The notes under the pieces are model-generated. The model searched no databases, was not told the origin of the DNA, and saw nothing but the letters and a program-made list of their open reading frames with translations. The position numbers were made by a program, and so were the translations under genes. DNA of 64,000 nt from Piezodorus guildinii (Eukaryota > Arthropoda > Insecta > Hemiptera > Pentatomidae): assembly GCA_023052935.1 (NCBI GenBank), contig CM041292.1:104277906-104341905 (forward strand), given 5' to 3'. Positions within the stretch are counted from its first letter, which is position 1, and each line of letters begins with the position of its first letter. Below are positions 12,131-25,159 of this stretch, one piece after another.

Positions 12131-15100
12131 ATATAGGCGAAGAAGCCTAAAATTAAAAAGCGCACAATTATATGTAATTCATTCCTTAAAATAACTTCGG
12201 GAGCAGAAGGTCATTTATGTATGTACATATTCCTAATATTGTTTTATTGCTATATTATAAGACACAGTTGCAAACAAGTATAAAGAAAAAATTAATCGTT
12301 TAATACATAATTGAAGGAATCGAATAAGAGTTTGAATTAAATATATATAATTATTTTTTTGATTTTTATTTTCGCAAGAAATTATAAGTAGCCGCAAGCC
12401 TCAGAATTCATACATGTTATGGTATTGCACAAATTACATGTTACTCAAAGTATTATGTACAAGTGGGGTTAATGGTAATAATAGCACAAGTTAGTTGTGA
12501 ACAGTATGAAAAACCTCCAAAATATATAACAAGATTCAAAGTGAAAGCAAAACAAAACAATTTTTGAAAACAAATCATTAAAGATAAATTAATGCGGGTA
12601 ATCAACATAAAAATAACTGACGGATGGTGTTATGGATATATACTTAAACAATAAATTTTTATATTACACAATTGATGAAGCAATACGTATACCGTACATT
12701 TGTGTGTGTGATGATTTGGAGTAACGTTTTAATCTAAAACACGGGTTGAAGATAAGTGAGACCTAAATGACTACATCTCATTCATTAAATAAAAAATGTA
12801 TTTGTAAATTGCATCGTTACTGAAAGAATATGAATAGAATAAGAAAAGAAGAATAGGATTCTATTATTTTATACTAGGATAGGAGAACTTTTGCCTTGGG
12901 CATTCTCAGATCACATCCATCATGTAGTTTGGACACTACCGCTAATTACTTCTCAGATGACATATTTCAAAAGAATCAACCACTAGCTAGAAGTTAAAGC
13001 TCTCTAGCTTGGTTCAGCTTCGGTCGTATGAGAAAAACATTGTGCAGCCTTGGCTGAAAGTACCAGCTACCCACTTATTTTATTGAAACAAAGTCAAGAG
13101 GGATAAAAACAGCATTTATTTTTATAGTATATGTTTATTCACACATAAAAAAACGACAAATATATATAGATCTTGGTTAATAAGACATCATTTTTACTTT
13201 TTAGAAGCAAGTCTTGAGCAATCATTTATATTAAGTGTTGGTACTAAGGTAGTTTTAGCAACATTTAAATTTAGGCTAATTTATCTGCTCAATCGGAATT
13301 AGACCTGGGTACTGAGAAATGCAGACAAGTATCTTAATATATATTTTTTTCCAATCCGACCTTTGGTTTTGTTCAAACTTGGCATGAAAAATTATTCTGT
13401 TAAATCATAATGTTTGCAATCAGTTAGATTTTTTTTTTAAACTGAAGGCTTTCAAGTTTGATATTCGGGTAACGCTTTTCATCCTCTTTCCACATGAAAG
13501 CATTTCTTCCTACACCTAGAGCCTCCATGTACCCCCAAATCTCCCGTCATTGGGATACTACAAATTCTACAAAACCTAGTAACGACACACACATCAGTAA
13601 AGTAGTGACCCACCACTGCTTTGCAACGGTGCGATTGGAAAGTAGTGGCATGTTTGTTTAAAAAGGTGGCCAATAAATCAAAATTGGTTCAGTTTATCTG
13701 TTTGTAATTTTAAAGTGAAACTTTCATCGAAATTTGTCAATGGCATGAATAATTAACAGCTATGGGTTAATCCATGCTTTGTTATTAGTTATTATGGTAT
13801 GACTTTATGTAAAATATTTTCAGCTTTCTTTACGTTATGTTATAGAATAAAAACATATTTTGTTTGAAAGTGACGTAAGAATGGAGTACGTATAGCAATA
13901 GACCACCACTGAATTTTTTAAGGGAAAAGGTCAAGTAAGTTGACATTAGCCGGGAGAGGAGAGCAATTAGTACCAAATCGAAAATCAATATAGATTTGGA
14001 TACAAAAATAGCCACTAAAACGTTTCATAGGTCAAAAAGCGCTGTTTTCAATGTTACACACTTCTTTTTGTTAAAAACAATGACTAGATTTTAGGAAGTT
14101 ACCGTATGTTAAGTGGATAGAATTCTGGGATTTCCTATTATAAATATTTTAAACAGAGCTAGAATATAAAATATAGTGCTTTCGGTATATTATATGTTTC
14201 ATATTTCATGAAATTCTTCACTAAAGAATTAATTACGGAAAATGTACTCTTCTCTTCTTAAGACAAAATAATTTCAATGTATCTTACATATAAATCTTCA
14301 AAGATAATCATAATGTCGCCTAATGATGATCAAAAAATATTTAGCCTGGTTTGTGAGTAAGCGGAAGCCAAGTTTTCATAGGGTTAATTACATTAAGAAA
14401 TTATTGATTGAAGTATACTGGAATCAGACCACTTTCATAATTGAAATTCTATCCATACGAATATTATTTTTTTTTAAATACTGTGCTAATGAAGAAAAAA
14501 GTTTTTTTGAATTGATGAAAATCATTATTTAGTCTATTTTAATAAACTATTAAACAATGGATTTAATTAATAGTTATTTTTATGAATGAAGGAATAGGCG
14601 GAATAGGATTGAATATTGTGGTCCTAACGACAGGAAGGATTGGCCATCACTGGGCTGGGGGTTCCCATCAGGGCAGATAATTGCTACTCAGCCGCAAACT
14701 TTCAATCCACTCAGGCTTTTATATAAGAATCTACTGTAGGCTTATTGCATTTTAATGCTCAGTGAGATTATCATTAGCAAGATAAAGATAATTAAAGAGC
14801 GAAAGGTCTTTATTTACAAAAATATCTTCAGATAGTCGGTGCTTTCAGTTGGGAAACTTCTCCAAATCAACATCAATATTTATTCTTTCTCTAACGACCA
14901 TAATTAACCCTCGTTTTAATGCAAGTTAAATATCACTTGAACAACCTAACGGTATACTTCTGTTTTCTCTACAATATTGAGATTGTTATGATACTCCCAA
15001 GGATCTGTTAATAATCTTTTATAAAAACTTCGAATTTCTTGAAATAATAACTTACTCTCAGAACTTTACTCAGCTCTTAGTCCTAAGTCTATCTATTCAA

Positions 15101-15189
15101 TTCAATATAATTATTTTAATTTAGGCAAAATGAATGCGCTATTAATTGCTAGAAAATAAAAATTAAAAATTATAAGTCTCTCTTAAAGA
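12131..15189. other. AT-rich stretch without a recognisable gene
   Basis: No supported coding region. At 12455-12475 the string TGTACAAGTGGGGTTA also occurs at 50234-50249 at the head of a SINE, so a 5' SINE remnant is possible. A GC-richer patch at 12880-13090 and a small open frame at 13479-13673 (minus) are unassigned. Confidence 0.35.
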
Positions 15190-15395
15190 TCTGGCATACA
15201 TTGTCAATATAAAATATCATGCGTACATCCTACGACTTCCACTTACTTCCGGTGTTAAAATCAATTTAAAAGACTTTGAAACTAAGCTAGAGTTAAAAGA
15301 AAGGAAATGGATTACATTGAGTTTCGATGGGAACATGTATTTCTGATTAAGTAATATAACAATAGAAATTATTATATACAACAATCACATAGTTT
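15190..15395 (+). repeat. Dispersed non-coding repeat, copy B
   Basis: Same family as 6480-6660 and 29190-29375. Blocks are ACGACTTCCACTTAC, GTTAAAATCAATTT, a GGATTACATTGA stretch and the end AATATAACAATA. Copies B and C are the closest pair. Confidence 0.55.
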
Positions 15396-15475
15396 TAAGA
15401 TACTTTTTTCAATCCTTCATATCTGAATAGCGAAAACATTGTGCAAACATTTATTTAAATAAAGTATTATTATTA

Positions 15476-16009
<534 letters not shown>

Positions 16010-16027
<18 letters not shown>

Positions 16028-16028
16028 T

Positions 16029-16110
<82 letters not shown>

Positions 16111-16122
16111 GAATAGAATAGA
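16010..16122. repeat. Palindrome with (TA)n core and TTCTA/TAGAA arms
   Basis: The left arm TTCTATTCTATTCTATTA is the tail of the truncated LINE. The right arm TAATAGAATAGAATAGAA is its exact inverse complement and lies at the 5' boundary of the full-length LINE. About 80 bases of nearly pure TA lie between. The whole 110 bp could fold into one hairpin. Confidence 0.85.
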
Positions 16123-16442
16123 AGTCTGGCCAGAGACGGCAACGTATCAACATCGCTCTGTATTATTCTCTTTGATTATTACTTTTATAATTTCTTCTTT
16201 TCTTTTAAAATATTTTAATAGTGTAGTTAAAGTGTATAGTTGAACTCACCAATATTCCGATTACTAAGTTAATTAAACTGTTGTAACAAAGACATATTAA
16301 GTTATAAAGTTCGGTTTTATTGAGAAGTAGCTGGCAGTCAGAGTGGTAATCCCTAAGCCTTGAGAGTATTATAGGACGTCAACCCGAGGCCTTTGTTGTT
16401 AAACACTTCTACCCGTAAGTCATATTTACTTATAATATAAAA

Positions 16443-17405
16443 ATGGTTCAGTGTTCGATTTGCGATGGTGCTATCACCAGGGAGGAAAAGAAAAATGTGA
16501 GCTGCAGCGAGTGTCGTGTCATTTTTCACGGCAAGTGCTGTAATTTACTGGAAAAAGAAATTGAAGCGCTTAAGACCAATAAAAAATCATGGCTATGTCC
16601 TAAGTGTATTCTAGGTAAGAAGTCTGTAGCAGTCGCCGAAAATCCTCTATCACCCTCTAGTCTAAAGAATATTCCATTGCAAAGTAAAGAGCCATCTCCG
16701 TCTGATATCCTCTCAGCGGTAAATAAGCTCGGCGCTCACGTAAATCAAGAGATAAAAGATTTAAAATCATCACTTGATAAATACGGGGAACTAAGTTTCG
16801 AGCTAAACGAGAGACTCAGTAAGATCGAAAATCATCTTGAGGGACAGACGAAATATATAGAACAGCTATCTTCTGAAAATAAAGCCTTAAAGTTCCGAGT
16901 AGGCGAACTGGAAGTCCGGCTGAACAGAGCCGAGCAGGGATTATTATCTAATTCATTAGAGATTAGGGGCATACCGGTCCGTCCGGGGGAAACCCCCGCT
17001 GCTCTGGTGAACAACATAGCGGCAGGTCTCGGAATTAAAATTAAAATGGAGGACTTAGACGTAGTGGAGCGTCGTAGGCAAAAGAAGGATGACCCAAGAC
17101 CACCCCCTGTCATCGCTCGCTTTGTCAAGCGGACCATCCGGGACGAGCTAATTAGAAGTAGAAAGATTAAAAGAGACTTCACTACGAGGGATATCGGCTG
17201 GCAGGAAAATGACTGCCACCGGATATATCTAAGCGAGGAGATGACCCCTGCCAACCGGCATCTCTATTGGCTCGCCCGGCAAAGGAAGACGGCGGGAAAA
17301 TTAAAATACGTGTGGTTTGCTGGCGGAAGAGTTCGGTGCAGAAGAGACGACGGGCACCCAGTTATCTACATCGAACAGGCACAAGATCTCGAAGTTTTTG
17401 TTTGA
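16443..17405 (+). CDS. CR1-type LINE ORF1 protein (PHD finger, coiled coil, baculovirus FP-like domain)
   Basis: This 320-residue protein begins with a C4HC3 PHD-type zinc finger (residues about 4-55: C-x2-C, C-x2-C, H, C, C-x2-C). A linker and a heptad-rich coiled coil follow (about 95-162), then a C-terminal domain (about 168-318) resembling the baculovirus FP25K family. Clues to that domain are SLEIRGIPV near the start, the basic KRTIRDELIRSRK stretch, IYLSEEMTPANRHLYW and KYVWFAGGRVRCR. PHD plus FP-like domains are known from ORF1 of insect CR1-group LINEs, where the protein is thought to package the element RNA and act as a chaperone. The ATG at 16443 is the first in a long open frame and follows about 320 bp of leader. 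No frameshift or stop is present. Confidence 0.85.
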   Translation: MVQCSICDGAITREEKKNVSCSECRVIFHGKCCNLLEKEIEALKTNKKSWLCPKCILGKKSVAVAENPLSPSSLKNIPLQSKEPSPSDILSAVNKLGAHVNQEIKDLKSSLDKYGELSFELNERLSKIENHLEGQTKYIEQLSSENKALKFRVGELEVRLNRAEQGLLSNSLEIRGIPVRPGETPAALVNNIAAGLGIKIKMEDLDVVERRRQKKDDPRPPPVIARFVKRTIRDELIRSRKIKRDFTTRDIGWQENDCHRIYLSEEMTPANRHLYWLARQRKTAGKLKYVWFAGGRVRCRRDDGHPVIYIEQAQDLEVFV

Positions 17406-17797
17406 CATCCGGATTCCCGTTTTCTTCATTGCTTCAGTCGGAATTTACCATCGGTTAACAGTTTTACGGTTACAATCTATGCTATATTATTTTTTCATTT
17501 ATCATATTGTTCAGTGATTTTTTTTTTATATTAGTTCGTCAAATTTAAATTTAATTCTTAGCCCCAAAGATATCTGTATGCATATATATGTATGTTGTGT
17601 TTGTGTTTATATGTATATTTGTGTGTGGGTGTGTATGCATACATGTATATATCTATATTATTTTCTCTTATATACTAGTATTTATTTTATTTTTTCTGTC
17701 TTTCTTTCTCTTCAAATGTTTTTCAATATAGTTTTATACTTACAGCGTCTTTCCTCTCCTACCTCCTTCCTTTTTCACCTTCCATCTCATCTCCATC

Positions 17798-20599
17798 ATG
17801 TCTAGTATCCTAACTACTTGCCACGTTAACGCGCAGTCCTTACCGGCTCATTATGACGAATTCCTTCAATATTTCACCCAAAATTTCTACCATATTGTTG
17901 CCGTTTCCGAGACATGGTTAAAACCCCACATACCTTCCTCTTCTGTTTCCCTTCCAGACTATTCCTTTATTCGTCACGACCGTATCTGCCGTACTGGTGG
18001 AGGAGTCGGGCTTTATGTCCACAATAGCCTTAGATTTCGAATCCTTGAATTTTCATCCCAAACTGAGCACCCGCATATCGAATTCCTCCTTATTGAAATC
18101 CCTTTCAAAGAAAATCCTCTCCTATATGTTGTAGCCTACCGCCCTCCTTTAGTACCTTTCGATGAATCCTTTGAATCAATCCTTTACAAATATGTTCCTC
18201 TTTACACTAACATAATTATTTCCGGTGACCTTAATACCAACCTCCTTTCGCATTCCAATGACAGACTTTACTTAGACAATCTCTTCTTCTCCCTCCATCT
18301 ATTCATCGTTACCTTTGCCCCTACCCATCATACCCGCTGTACTGATACCTGGTTGGACGTTTATGTTATAGATACAGCTGATAACCTTCTTTCCTCCTCC
18401 CAATTACCGGTTCCATTCTTGTCATCCCACGATTTAATCCAAATATCTTACAATATTAAAACTCCAGCAATCCTTCCTAAAACTATAACATTCCGTAACC
18501 TTGAAACCCTCTCTCGTGAAACCATTCTAGCAGACCTTGAATCCCTAAAATGGGAAGAAATTTACACTTCCTCTTCCATTGACTCTATGGTAGATATCCT
18601 CACTTCTAACCTACTCAGGATCCTTGATATCCATGCTCCTCTTAAAACCTGTACCTTCCGTCGCCGTCCTGCTCCATGGTTGTGTCAAGAAATAAAAGAT
18701 CTTCAAAGGAGACGTGAGGCTGCCCGAAGACGCTACAGACGGACAAGGCAAGACGATGACTATCAAGCGTTCAGGGTACTCCGTAACTTGACACAAACCC
18801 GAGTAAGACAAGCGAAATCTAATTATTTTCACGAAGCCCTCTCCTCAGTCCCTGATCCTAAGTCTAAATGGCAACTCCTTCGAAAACTCTCCCTCTGTAA
18901 ATCCACTACCTCTTCAGAGATTCCAGTATCACCTGAAGAATTAAACTCCTACTTTATATCTTCGTCCTCGAGCAATTCTTCACCATATTCCCAGCATATC
19001 CTAGTTCCATCCTTTAACTCCGAAAACTTCTATTTCTCTGACATCTCACCAACTGACATAATAGACTCAGTTATGAAATCCCGCACAAACTCCATAGGCT
19101 TTGACGGAATCCCTGCTAAATTACTGAAACTATGTCTCCCAGAAATTTTACCAGTACTTCTATTCATCTATAATTTTTCCCTCCAAAATTCAGTATTCCC
19201 TACCTCTTGGAAAAAAGCCATAGTCCATCCCATTAACAAAAATTCCAATCCTACAACTCCTAAAGACTTCAGCCCGATCTCCATCTTATCTAATCTTTCT
19301 AAACCTTTAGAAAGATTAGTGCAATCTCAAATGTCAAAATTCCTTGAAGATTCCAAATCAATCAATCCTCTTCAATCCTGTTTCCGATCTGGTTTCTCCA
19401 CCCAATCAGCTCTTACCAAAATTACCAATGACATATACACTGCAATAGACAACAAACAGCTAACAGTACTAATACTCCTCGACTTTTCCAAAGCGTTTGA
19501 TTCCCTGAACCATTCTATCCTTTACTCCAAGCTGAAATCTCTTTCCTTTTCCTACAGCTCTATTCTCTGGTTCCAGTCTTTTCTATCAGACCGTACCCAA
19601 GCAGTTCACATTCCCAACCAGCCTCTATCTTCTTTTCTTACCCTTCCCTCTGGGGTGGCCCAGGGTTCAAGTGTTTCTCCTATCCTTTTCAATGCCTTTA
19701 TAAACGATCTTCCCAATTCAGTACACCACTGCTCCTACCACCTATATGCCGATGACTTTCAAATCTACCTGACATTTCCTCCCACTGAGTTATTAGCAGC
19801 ATTTACTAATATTCAAGAAGACCTAAACAGGATTTGTAATTGGGCGAATCAGAACAAACTAAGTTTAAACGCTGCGAAAACCCAGGCAATCATTATTGGA
19901 TCCGATTCCCACCTCACTTCTATTCCATCTCTTCCTACACTACTACTAAACAACCACCCCATCACTTTCAGCTCCTCTGTAAAAAATTTAGGCATCCATA
20001 TTGACCAAACCTTATCTTGGAAACCTCATGTGGCCCAAATTTCCCGAAAGTCAATAAGCACGCTAAAGCTATTCCATCGCTCCCGTCATGTTCTCCCACA
20101 GTCCACTCGTAAACTCCTCGTATCCTCTTTAATTTTTCCTCAATTCGATTATGGATGTGCGGTATATGGTGGCCTCTCGATGATGCTGGAGAAGAGATTG
20201 AAGCAGATTATGAATTGTTCTTTAAGATTCATTTATGGCACGTCGAGGCGGTCTCATGTATCCCATCTTTATACCGAATCAAATTGGCTTTTTCCCCACA
20301 CCCGTAGACTATACTTCCTTGGATCATTCCTATACCAAACTATCAACTCCCAACATCCTTCCTATATCTATAATCTCCTGCAGTTTAAACCCTCAATTCA
20401 CCCACTAGAAACGAGGTCCCGTATGTCCAACCTTTATATCCCTTCCCACAGAACAAAAAAATATGAATGTTCCTTTCTGGCCCGTTCGACCAGTTTCTGG
20501 AATTCCCTTCCATCAAATATTCGTCATGCTTCCTCCCTTTCTAAATTCAAATACCATCTCTTTCATTACCTTTTAGCATCCCAAAATGACGCTACCTGA
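17798..20599 (+). CDS. CR1-type LINE ORF2: endonuclease / reverse transcriptase
   Basis: This 933-residue protein has an N-terminal APE-type endonuclease (about 1-220) with the NAQSL asparagine, the SETWL glutamate, SGDLNTN and the SSHDLI histidine. The reverse transcriptase (about 440-720) carries LLDFSKAFDSLNH, GVAQGSSVSPILFN and the catalytic YADD at about 650. The C-terminal region ends with FWNSLPSNIRH and a hydrophobic tail. It would nick target DNA and prime cDNA synthesis on the 3' hydroxyl. The ATG at 17798 follows a pyrimidine-rich stretch; the spacer after ORF1 suggests reinitiation or an internal start rather than frameshifting. All catalytic residues I can identify are present and the frame is intact. 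Confidence 0.92.
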   Translation: MSSILTTCHVNAQSLPAHYDEFLQYFTQNFYHIVAVSETWLKPHIPSSSVSLPDYSFIRHDRICRTGGGVGLYVHNSLRFRILEFSSQTEHPHIEFLLIEIPFKENPLLYVVAYRPPLVPFDESFESILYKYVPLYTNIIISGDLNTNLLSHSNDRLYLDNLFFSLHLFIVTFAPTHHTRCTDTWLDVYVIDTADNLLSSSQLPVPFLSSHDLIQISYNIKTPAILPKTITFRNLETLSRETILADLESLKWEEIYTSSSIDSMVDILTSNLLRILDIHAPLKTCTFRRRPAPWLCQEIKDLQRRREAARRRYRRTRQDDDYQAFRVLRNLTQTRVRQAKSNYFHEALSSVPDPKSKWQLLRKLSLCKSTTSSEIPVSPEELNSYFISSSSSNSSPYSQHILVPSFNSENFYFSDISPTDIIDSVMKSRTNSIGFDGIPAKLLKLCLPEILPVLLFIYNFSLQNSVFPTSWKKAIVHPINKNSNPTTPKDFSPISILSNLSKPLERLVQSQMSKFLEDSKSINPLQSCFRSGFSTQSALTKITNDIYTAIDNKQLTVLILLDFSKAFDSLNHSILYSKLKSLSFSYSSILWFQSFLSDRTQAVHIPNQPLSSFLTLPSGVAQGSSVSPILFNAFINDLPNSVHHCSYHLYADDFQIYLTFPPTELLAAFTNIQEDLNRICNWANQNKLSLNAAKTQAIIIGSDSHLTSIPSLPTLLLNNHPITFSSSVKNLGIHIDQTLSWKPHVAQISRKSISTLKLFHRSRHVLPQSTRKLLVSSLIFPQFDYGCAVYGGLSMMLEKRLKQIMNCSLRFIYGTSRRSHVSHLYTESNWLFPHTRRLYFLGSFLYQTINSQHPSYIYNLLQFKPSIHPLETRSRMSNLYIPSHRTKKYECSFLARSTSFWNSLPSNIRHASSLSKFKYHLFHYLLASQNDAT

Positions 20600-21205
20600 C
20601 AATGTAATCATTTTTAATAAAATTGTATTCAATTTTCTTATTATTTTTATTTCTAGAAGTATTTATTTATGATTTTTCAGTTGTTTTTCTTTTGTTTTTT
20701 TTTTATTCTAGAAATTTTCTTTTGTTTCAATCGTCATAGTATTTTTTATATTGTAATTAGAAGACTTTGTTTCTTGTTTTTGTAGTATATTATTTTCATT
20801 TATGTTTTAATTAGTTTATCTTTTATTAATTCTTAGCCGATTAAAGATCCTTTATTACTGTAAAGCTTATGTTATTCTTAAAAGACTAAATATCAGAATA
20901 ATGTAAATATTCATTTATTTTTTTCTTCTTTTTGTTTTATATTTAAACTCATTTATTTTCCATTTTGTTCAACACAATTATTTTCTGAGGATTGTTTTTT
21001 TTTTAATTGTTTTAATTTTAATTTTATTTGTTTATTTTATTTTGTATTATGCATATATTTATCTATAATTTTAAATATTAGTTAATTATGTTTATTTGTC
21101 TGTTGACCAGACATGTATATTTTAAACTGTGCAAATTTATTATTCTCAAGGGACACTGTCCCAGAATAAAATTTATTTTCTATTCTATTCTATTCTATTC
21201 TATAT
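20600..21205 (+). other. CR1-type LINE 3' UTR with terminal stem-loop and (TTCTA)n tail
   Basis: T-rich 3' UTR. Near its end GGGAC (21150-21154), ACT and GTCCC (21158-21162) form a 5-bp stem with a 3-base loop, followed by AGAATAAAATTTATTTT and TTCTA repeats. The stem recurs at 15984-15996 with a different loop, and in inverse at 8.54 kb. In related LINEs, such as eel UnaL2, a 3' stem-loop plus terminal repeat is what the RT recognises; that role is inferred here. Confidence 0.75.
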
Positions 21206-22726
21206 ATATATTTTTTTTTCAAGTTACAATTGTATCAAATATTATTATTATTTTAGAATATCGCATTTTTTCAGAATTTGCTGTGCACTTTTAACTTCTT
21301 GGACTCAATTTGTCCGATTACTGGTTATCCAGTCGTTAGATGGGATCTAGGGTGCACAATTAATATCATAATTACATAAAAAGTACAGTACATATTATCA
21401 ATTATGTGTAATATTTCAGCAACTTTCGAAATACATAATAAAATAAGTATGTTTTATTAGTATACTATATAGTAATTACATGTAATTAATATAAATATAA
21501 ATTAATAATAATAATAAGAGACATTAATTGAATTTTAACCATTCCAACTCCACAGGATGCGGTGTAGATATATAGATATAGTAGATGCGTTGGAAATATA
21601 AAGATTTCTTGTATTAAATATGATCTATTTTAAGAGGGGAATGATGGGATTTAATGGATATATAGTTGCTGATAATGGGGGGACTTGTTGTTCGAGGCTG
21701 TTCAATAAATAAGTTTTTATCGGTCTAGGCCGAGTCTTTGTATATGGTTTTGGCAGCGCTGTTGCCATTCTATTCAAGTAAGTGAGTTGAATAATAACCA
21801 TCTGCATTTTTAAATATATTAAAGACTTTCATATGTTTCACACACTGTGACGTGTGTCTGCCAATGCCAGGAGTGAGAGGATGGTTTGTAGTTAACCAAT
21901 TTTATTCCCTTTAGTCTGTTATACTATAAAACTCAGAACTCTATCCTGGGACCTTAGTAGCTTCTTATTAGTAGTAAGTAATTTTGTTTAAGATTATCGG
22001 CACATATAATAAGAGAGCCGGGTTATTTAGTTATTTACATGAGCTAAGAAGCTAGGCGATGTTAACAGCGAAGTTTAGTTTGTATCACTAGGTCCTAACA
22101 GACTGGCTGGTCGTTCACACACACTTCTAATAGTGTGATGCAGTAAAAATGTCTCGTAATGAACTATAATAAATCTAAAAACATTAGGTAGTAGCTAATA
22201 ATTAAATAATGTACTATAGAATTAAATATATTATTTAAGCCAGAGGTTGCAGCATTCAGGAACGAAATCGAGAAATGAACATACTCTATAAGAAAGCTAA
22301 CGAAAGCGGAGAAGTGTTAAAACATCTCCCCTCATTCTGCACTCTCCTCCTCCCCCTTCCTCTCCCAAGGAATGCAGGTAAAATAAACAAGCCTTCATTT
22401 TATGGGGTTCCGCTACCCTTATTTCAAGATAACACATAAAAAAGAGAATGGCCCCAGCTTCTGATAAAATATTTCTTTGCACTTTTTTTATGATATTGGA
22501 TGATGTATTCTATTGATGAAAAATATAAGACTTCCAAGCCTCCTTCCTCTCCCCCCTCTCCTTATATAATATTTATAAAAGCCCTCACCTCCTAAATATT
22601 GTAAAACAGATTGTATATCTTTATTAGGTAATTAGAGAAAAGTAAGCACCATTATTCATGATTGATGAGTCTATAATATAGAATTCAATATTAAAGAATA
22701 CTACTTTTACTTTATATAATTATATA

Positions 22727-22766
<40 letters not shown>

Positions 22767-23354
22767 ATATATTGGAAGATATAAGGAATGTAATTGATAT
22801 ACGCATATATATTTATTATACCGAATGCGACTTACGGTCTTTAATGCATAAAAACACACATATAAAAATAATTAAAACGTATAACAATTATTACTAACAA
22901 GAAGAACAACAATTATTGATGAACAGGAATAAGAAATGAAAACAATTTTTAATGATTAATTTAAGAAGAATATTCCTATATACATAAAAATATTAAGGAC
23001 TAATAAAACGTTTAATACTTGATAAACTATTTTAAAATAGAATATATATTTCTATACCAGAGAATGATATACCAGCTATATAAAATGTTTTTCCCCTAAT
23101 TATTGGATAAAAATCTGAATAAAGTAAACAAATGACAAGCATTGATGATATATAATTTAAAGCTTTATATTATGCATCCGATATTTAGTAAGAAAATACA
23201 AAATATTCATTATCAGGACGAAACAATTTATCATTTTTTATAGACCAATTGTTTTTTTAATAAGTGTAATTTTAAAGAGATATATCTCTTTTATTTAATC
23301 TAGGTATGTTAAAGTATTATTGTAATATCCTTTTCAGTCCTATTTCTTTTAAAT
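21206..23354. other. AT-rich stretch, no gene; small (TA)n near 22712-22760
   Basis: No supported gene. A (TA)n tract lies at about 22735-22760. A C/T-rich patch at 22310-22370 gives a small minus-strand frame (22297-22482) without domain features. Nothing else is visible. Confidence 0.4.
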
Positions 23355-23620
23355 AGAAGAGCCTGTGATTATGTGGTATTAGCACTAGCCTAGAACGCCA
23401 AGGGTTGTGAGTTCGAGCCCCAGTCCCAAGAGTGGATTTTCTAGGATTTAATTAAGAGGGAATTCAGTTACAATCTTCCCCCAGGCATGTGAGTTAAGGA
23501 TGAGTGTAAGTCAAATAGTGGTCACTTACAAAAAAAGTGTGTTGAGTGATGACCTTATCCTATAACATATTATGAATCGTAGTGTGGAATCTTTAGGAAC
23601 ATGGCGACAACAAACAAATA
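23355..23620 (+). mobile_element. tRNA-derived SINE (family 1)
   Basis: The head carries RNA polymerase III promoter-like boxes: an A-box-like GTGGTATTAGCACTAGCC, and about 30 bases later a good B box, GAGTTCGAGCCCC. An unrelated body of about 190 bp follows and ends in a CAACAAACAAATA tail. SINEs of this type rely on LINE machinery. It is not a functional tRNA because no acceptor stem closes the structure. The body does not match the SINEs at 39.5 or 50.2 kb. Confidence 0.6.
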
Positions 23621-25155
23621 TTTTATCTTTTATTAGTTCGACTTGAGGAATTTTTAAGTATTTTTGCATATTTGAATTAGCATTATATACTTCCATCACT
23701 TGTTTATTTATTTATAAAACTCTTTTACATCTTACAAATTTTCCTCAACGATTCGGGGATTTGTCCCTAATTTCAAGACTTAAATTATTTAATAGAGTTT
23801 AAATTTAGTTACGGTCAACATACATTTTTTAATAATATCTATACATATTAATTTAAAAACAAAGTCTTAAATTAGGATTTCTATGTTATACAATTAAATA
23901 TAATTTTACCTTTTTTGTTAATTTTCTTTATTTTACAATTTTTTGTAGCTTACTACACCATGTTCTTTTGCAATAGCGACAATTCATCGTGAAAAAAATA
24001 AAGAAAAATATTCGATTTCTCTTGAGATATCTTCTTTGAAAGTGCTGCTCCATGGCATCCATGGCAGCACTTCCATCCTTGTGTGGGAAAACTTATCAGA
24101 TAATGAAGAGACACTCAAATTAAAAGTGTAGTATGTCTCCCCAAGTGTTAAATCCTAATTGAAGTTTCTGTCAGTTCTCCAACAAAAATAAGTCGGAATA
24201 GCACAAAAAAAAAGTTCTGGGCTAATGACAAGGGCGACACATTCCGATCCTGGGTTAGGGCTAGTTCCCGAACCACTACCAAGTAAACAAGGAAGAGGAA
24301 GAATTAGTAACAAGAGTACGACGCAGCTGGGAAAAAGCGCAGATGTGGTAAGTGCTTTGCAAGAACATCCTTAGCACTTAATGTTGTGTCCTGTGGAGGC
24401 GAAGGATGGGAGGAGGGGACATTGGTCAACATCACTCCATCTCTGCAAATAGGTCCGTGTGTTCAGCTGGTTCCACTTTCATCGGTATCATACCATATAG
24501 AGTTTACGGTGTGCGATTATGTAAAAAAAAATTGGAACAGTCTCTTTTTTCCCTAAACTTGGTTGCTTTGTCGATAAATTTTTATGTGTAATAACAATTA
24601 ACAAGAGAATTAATAACATATACTCATAGGATGATATATACCTAAGCTCAGGGATATGATTAAAAATTATAAAACTAAAACGCTGTATGATGAAGTATAT
24701 GTATGAAATATTTTATTTTAATTTTTCAATGTTCCCTTAATTCATTCTTTTTAAGATTAAAAAAAAAATGAATACCTCCTTATGTTAAATGGTACTGCTA
24801 CAGGAGCTGGTAGAGAAATCTATTTAAACATTTACCAGTTCTTTATTTTATCTTTAATATTAACCTTGAATCGTCAGAAAACTCAATATGTATAGTGTAT
24901 AAGTGAGTTTGCTAACTATAAAAGATTAAGATAAAAAAAAAAGATATAAAAATAAAAAATAACATAACTAACAGAAAAATAGGGGGCTGATGATTTAGTT
25001 TAGTTGATAAGTTAATTTTGTTTTCATGTAAACGCAGCAGTGTGTGGAGAAAAAACAGCTTTGAATCCAAATAAAAATTATTCTAGTCAAAATCAGAAGT
25101 TTTCGAGTCAATGCTTTATTAAATATGAAAAGTCCATAGCGGCTTGGAGATATTT
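23621..25155. other. AT-rich stretch without a recognisable gene
   Basis: A GC-richer patch at 24210-24510 has a small open frame (24406-24591, plus) that I cannot assign. A TCCATGG(C/A) duplication at 24050-24070 is trivial. Nothing else is supported. Confidence 0.4.
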
Positions 25156-25159
25156 TTTT

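Larger units (their letters stand above)
16110..21205 (+). mobile_element. Full-length CR1-type non-LTR retrotransposon
   Basis: It contains, in order: 5' UTR (to 16442), ORF1, a 392-bp spacer, ORF2, and a 3' UTR ending in a stem-loop and a (TTCTA)n tail at about 21180-21201. Both ORFs are uninterrupted. The element moves by target-primed reverse transcription: ORF2 nicks the target and copies the RNA, while ORF1 binds nucleic acid. Short-repeat tails instead of poly(A) are known for CR1/L2-group LINEs. (TA)n abuts both ends, so the target was a TA microsatellite and no diagnostic target duplication can be read. Potentially active or recently so. Confidence 0.88.
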
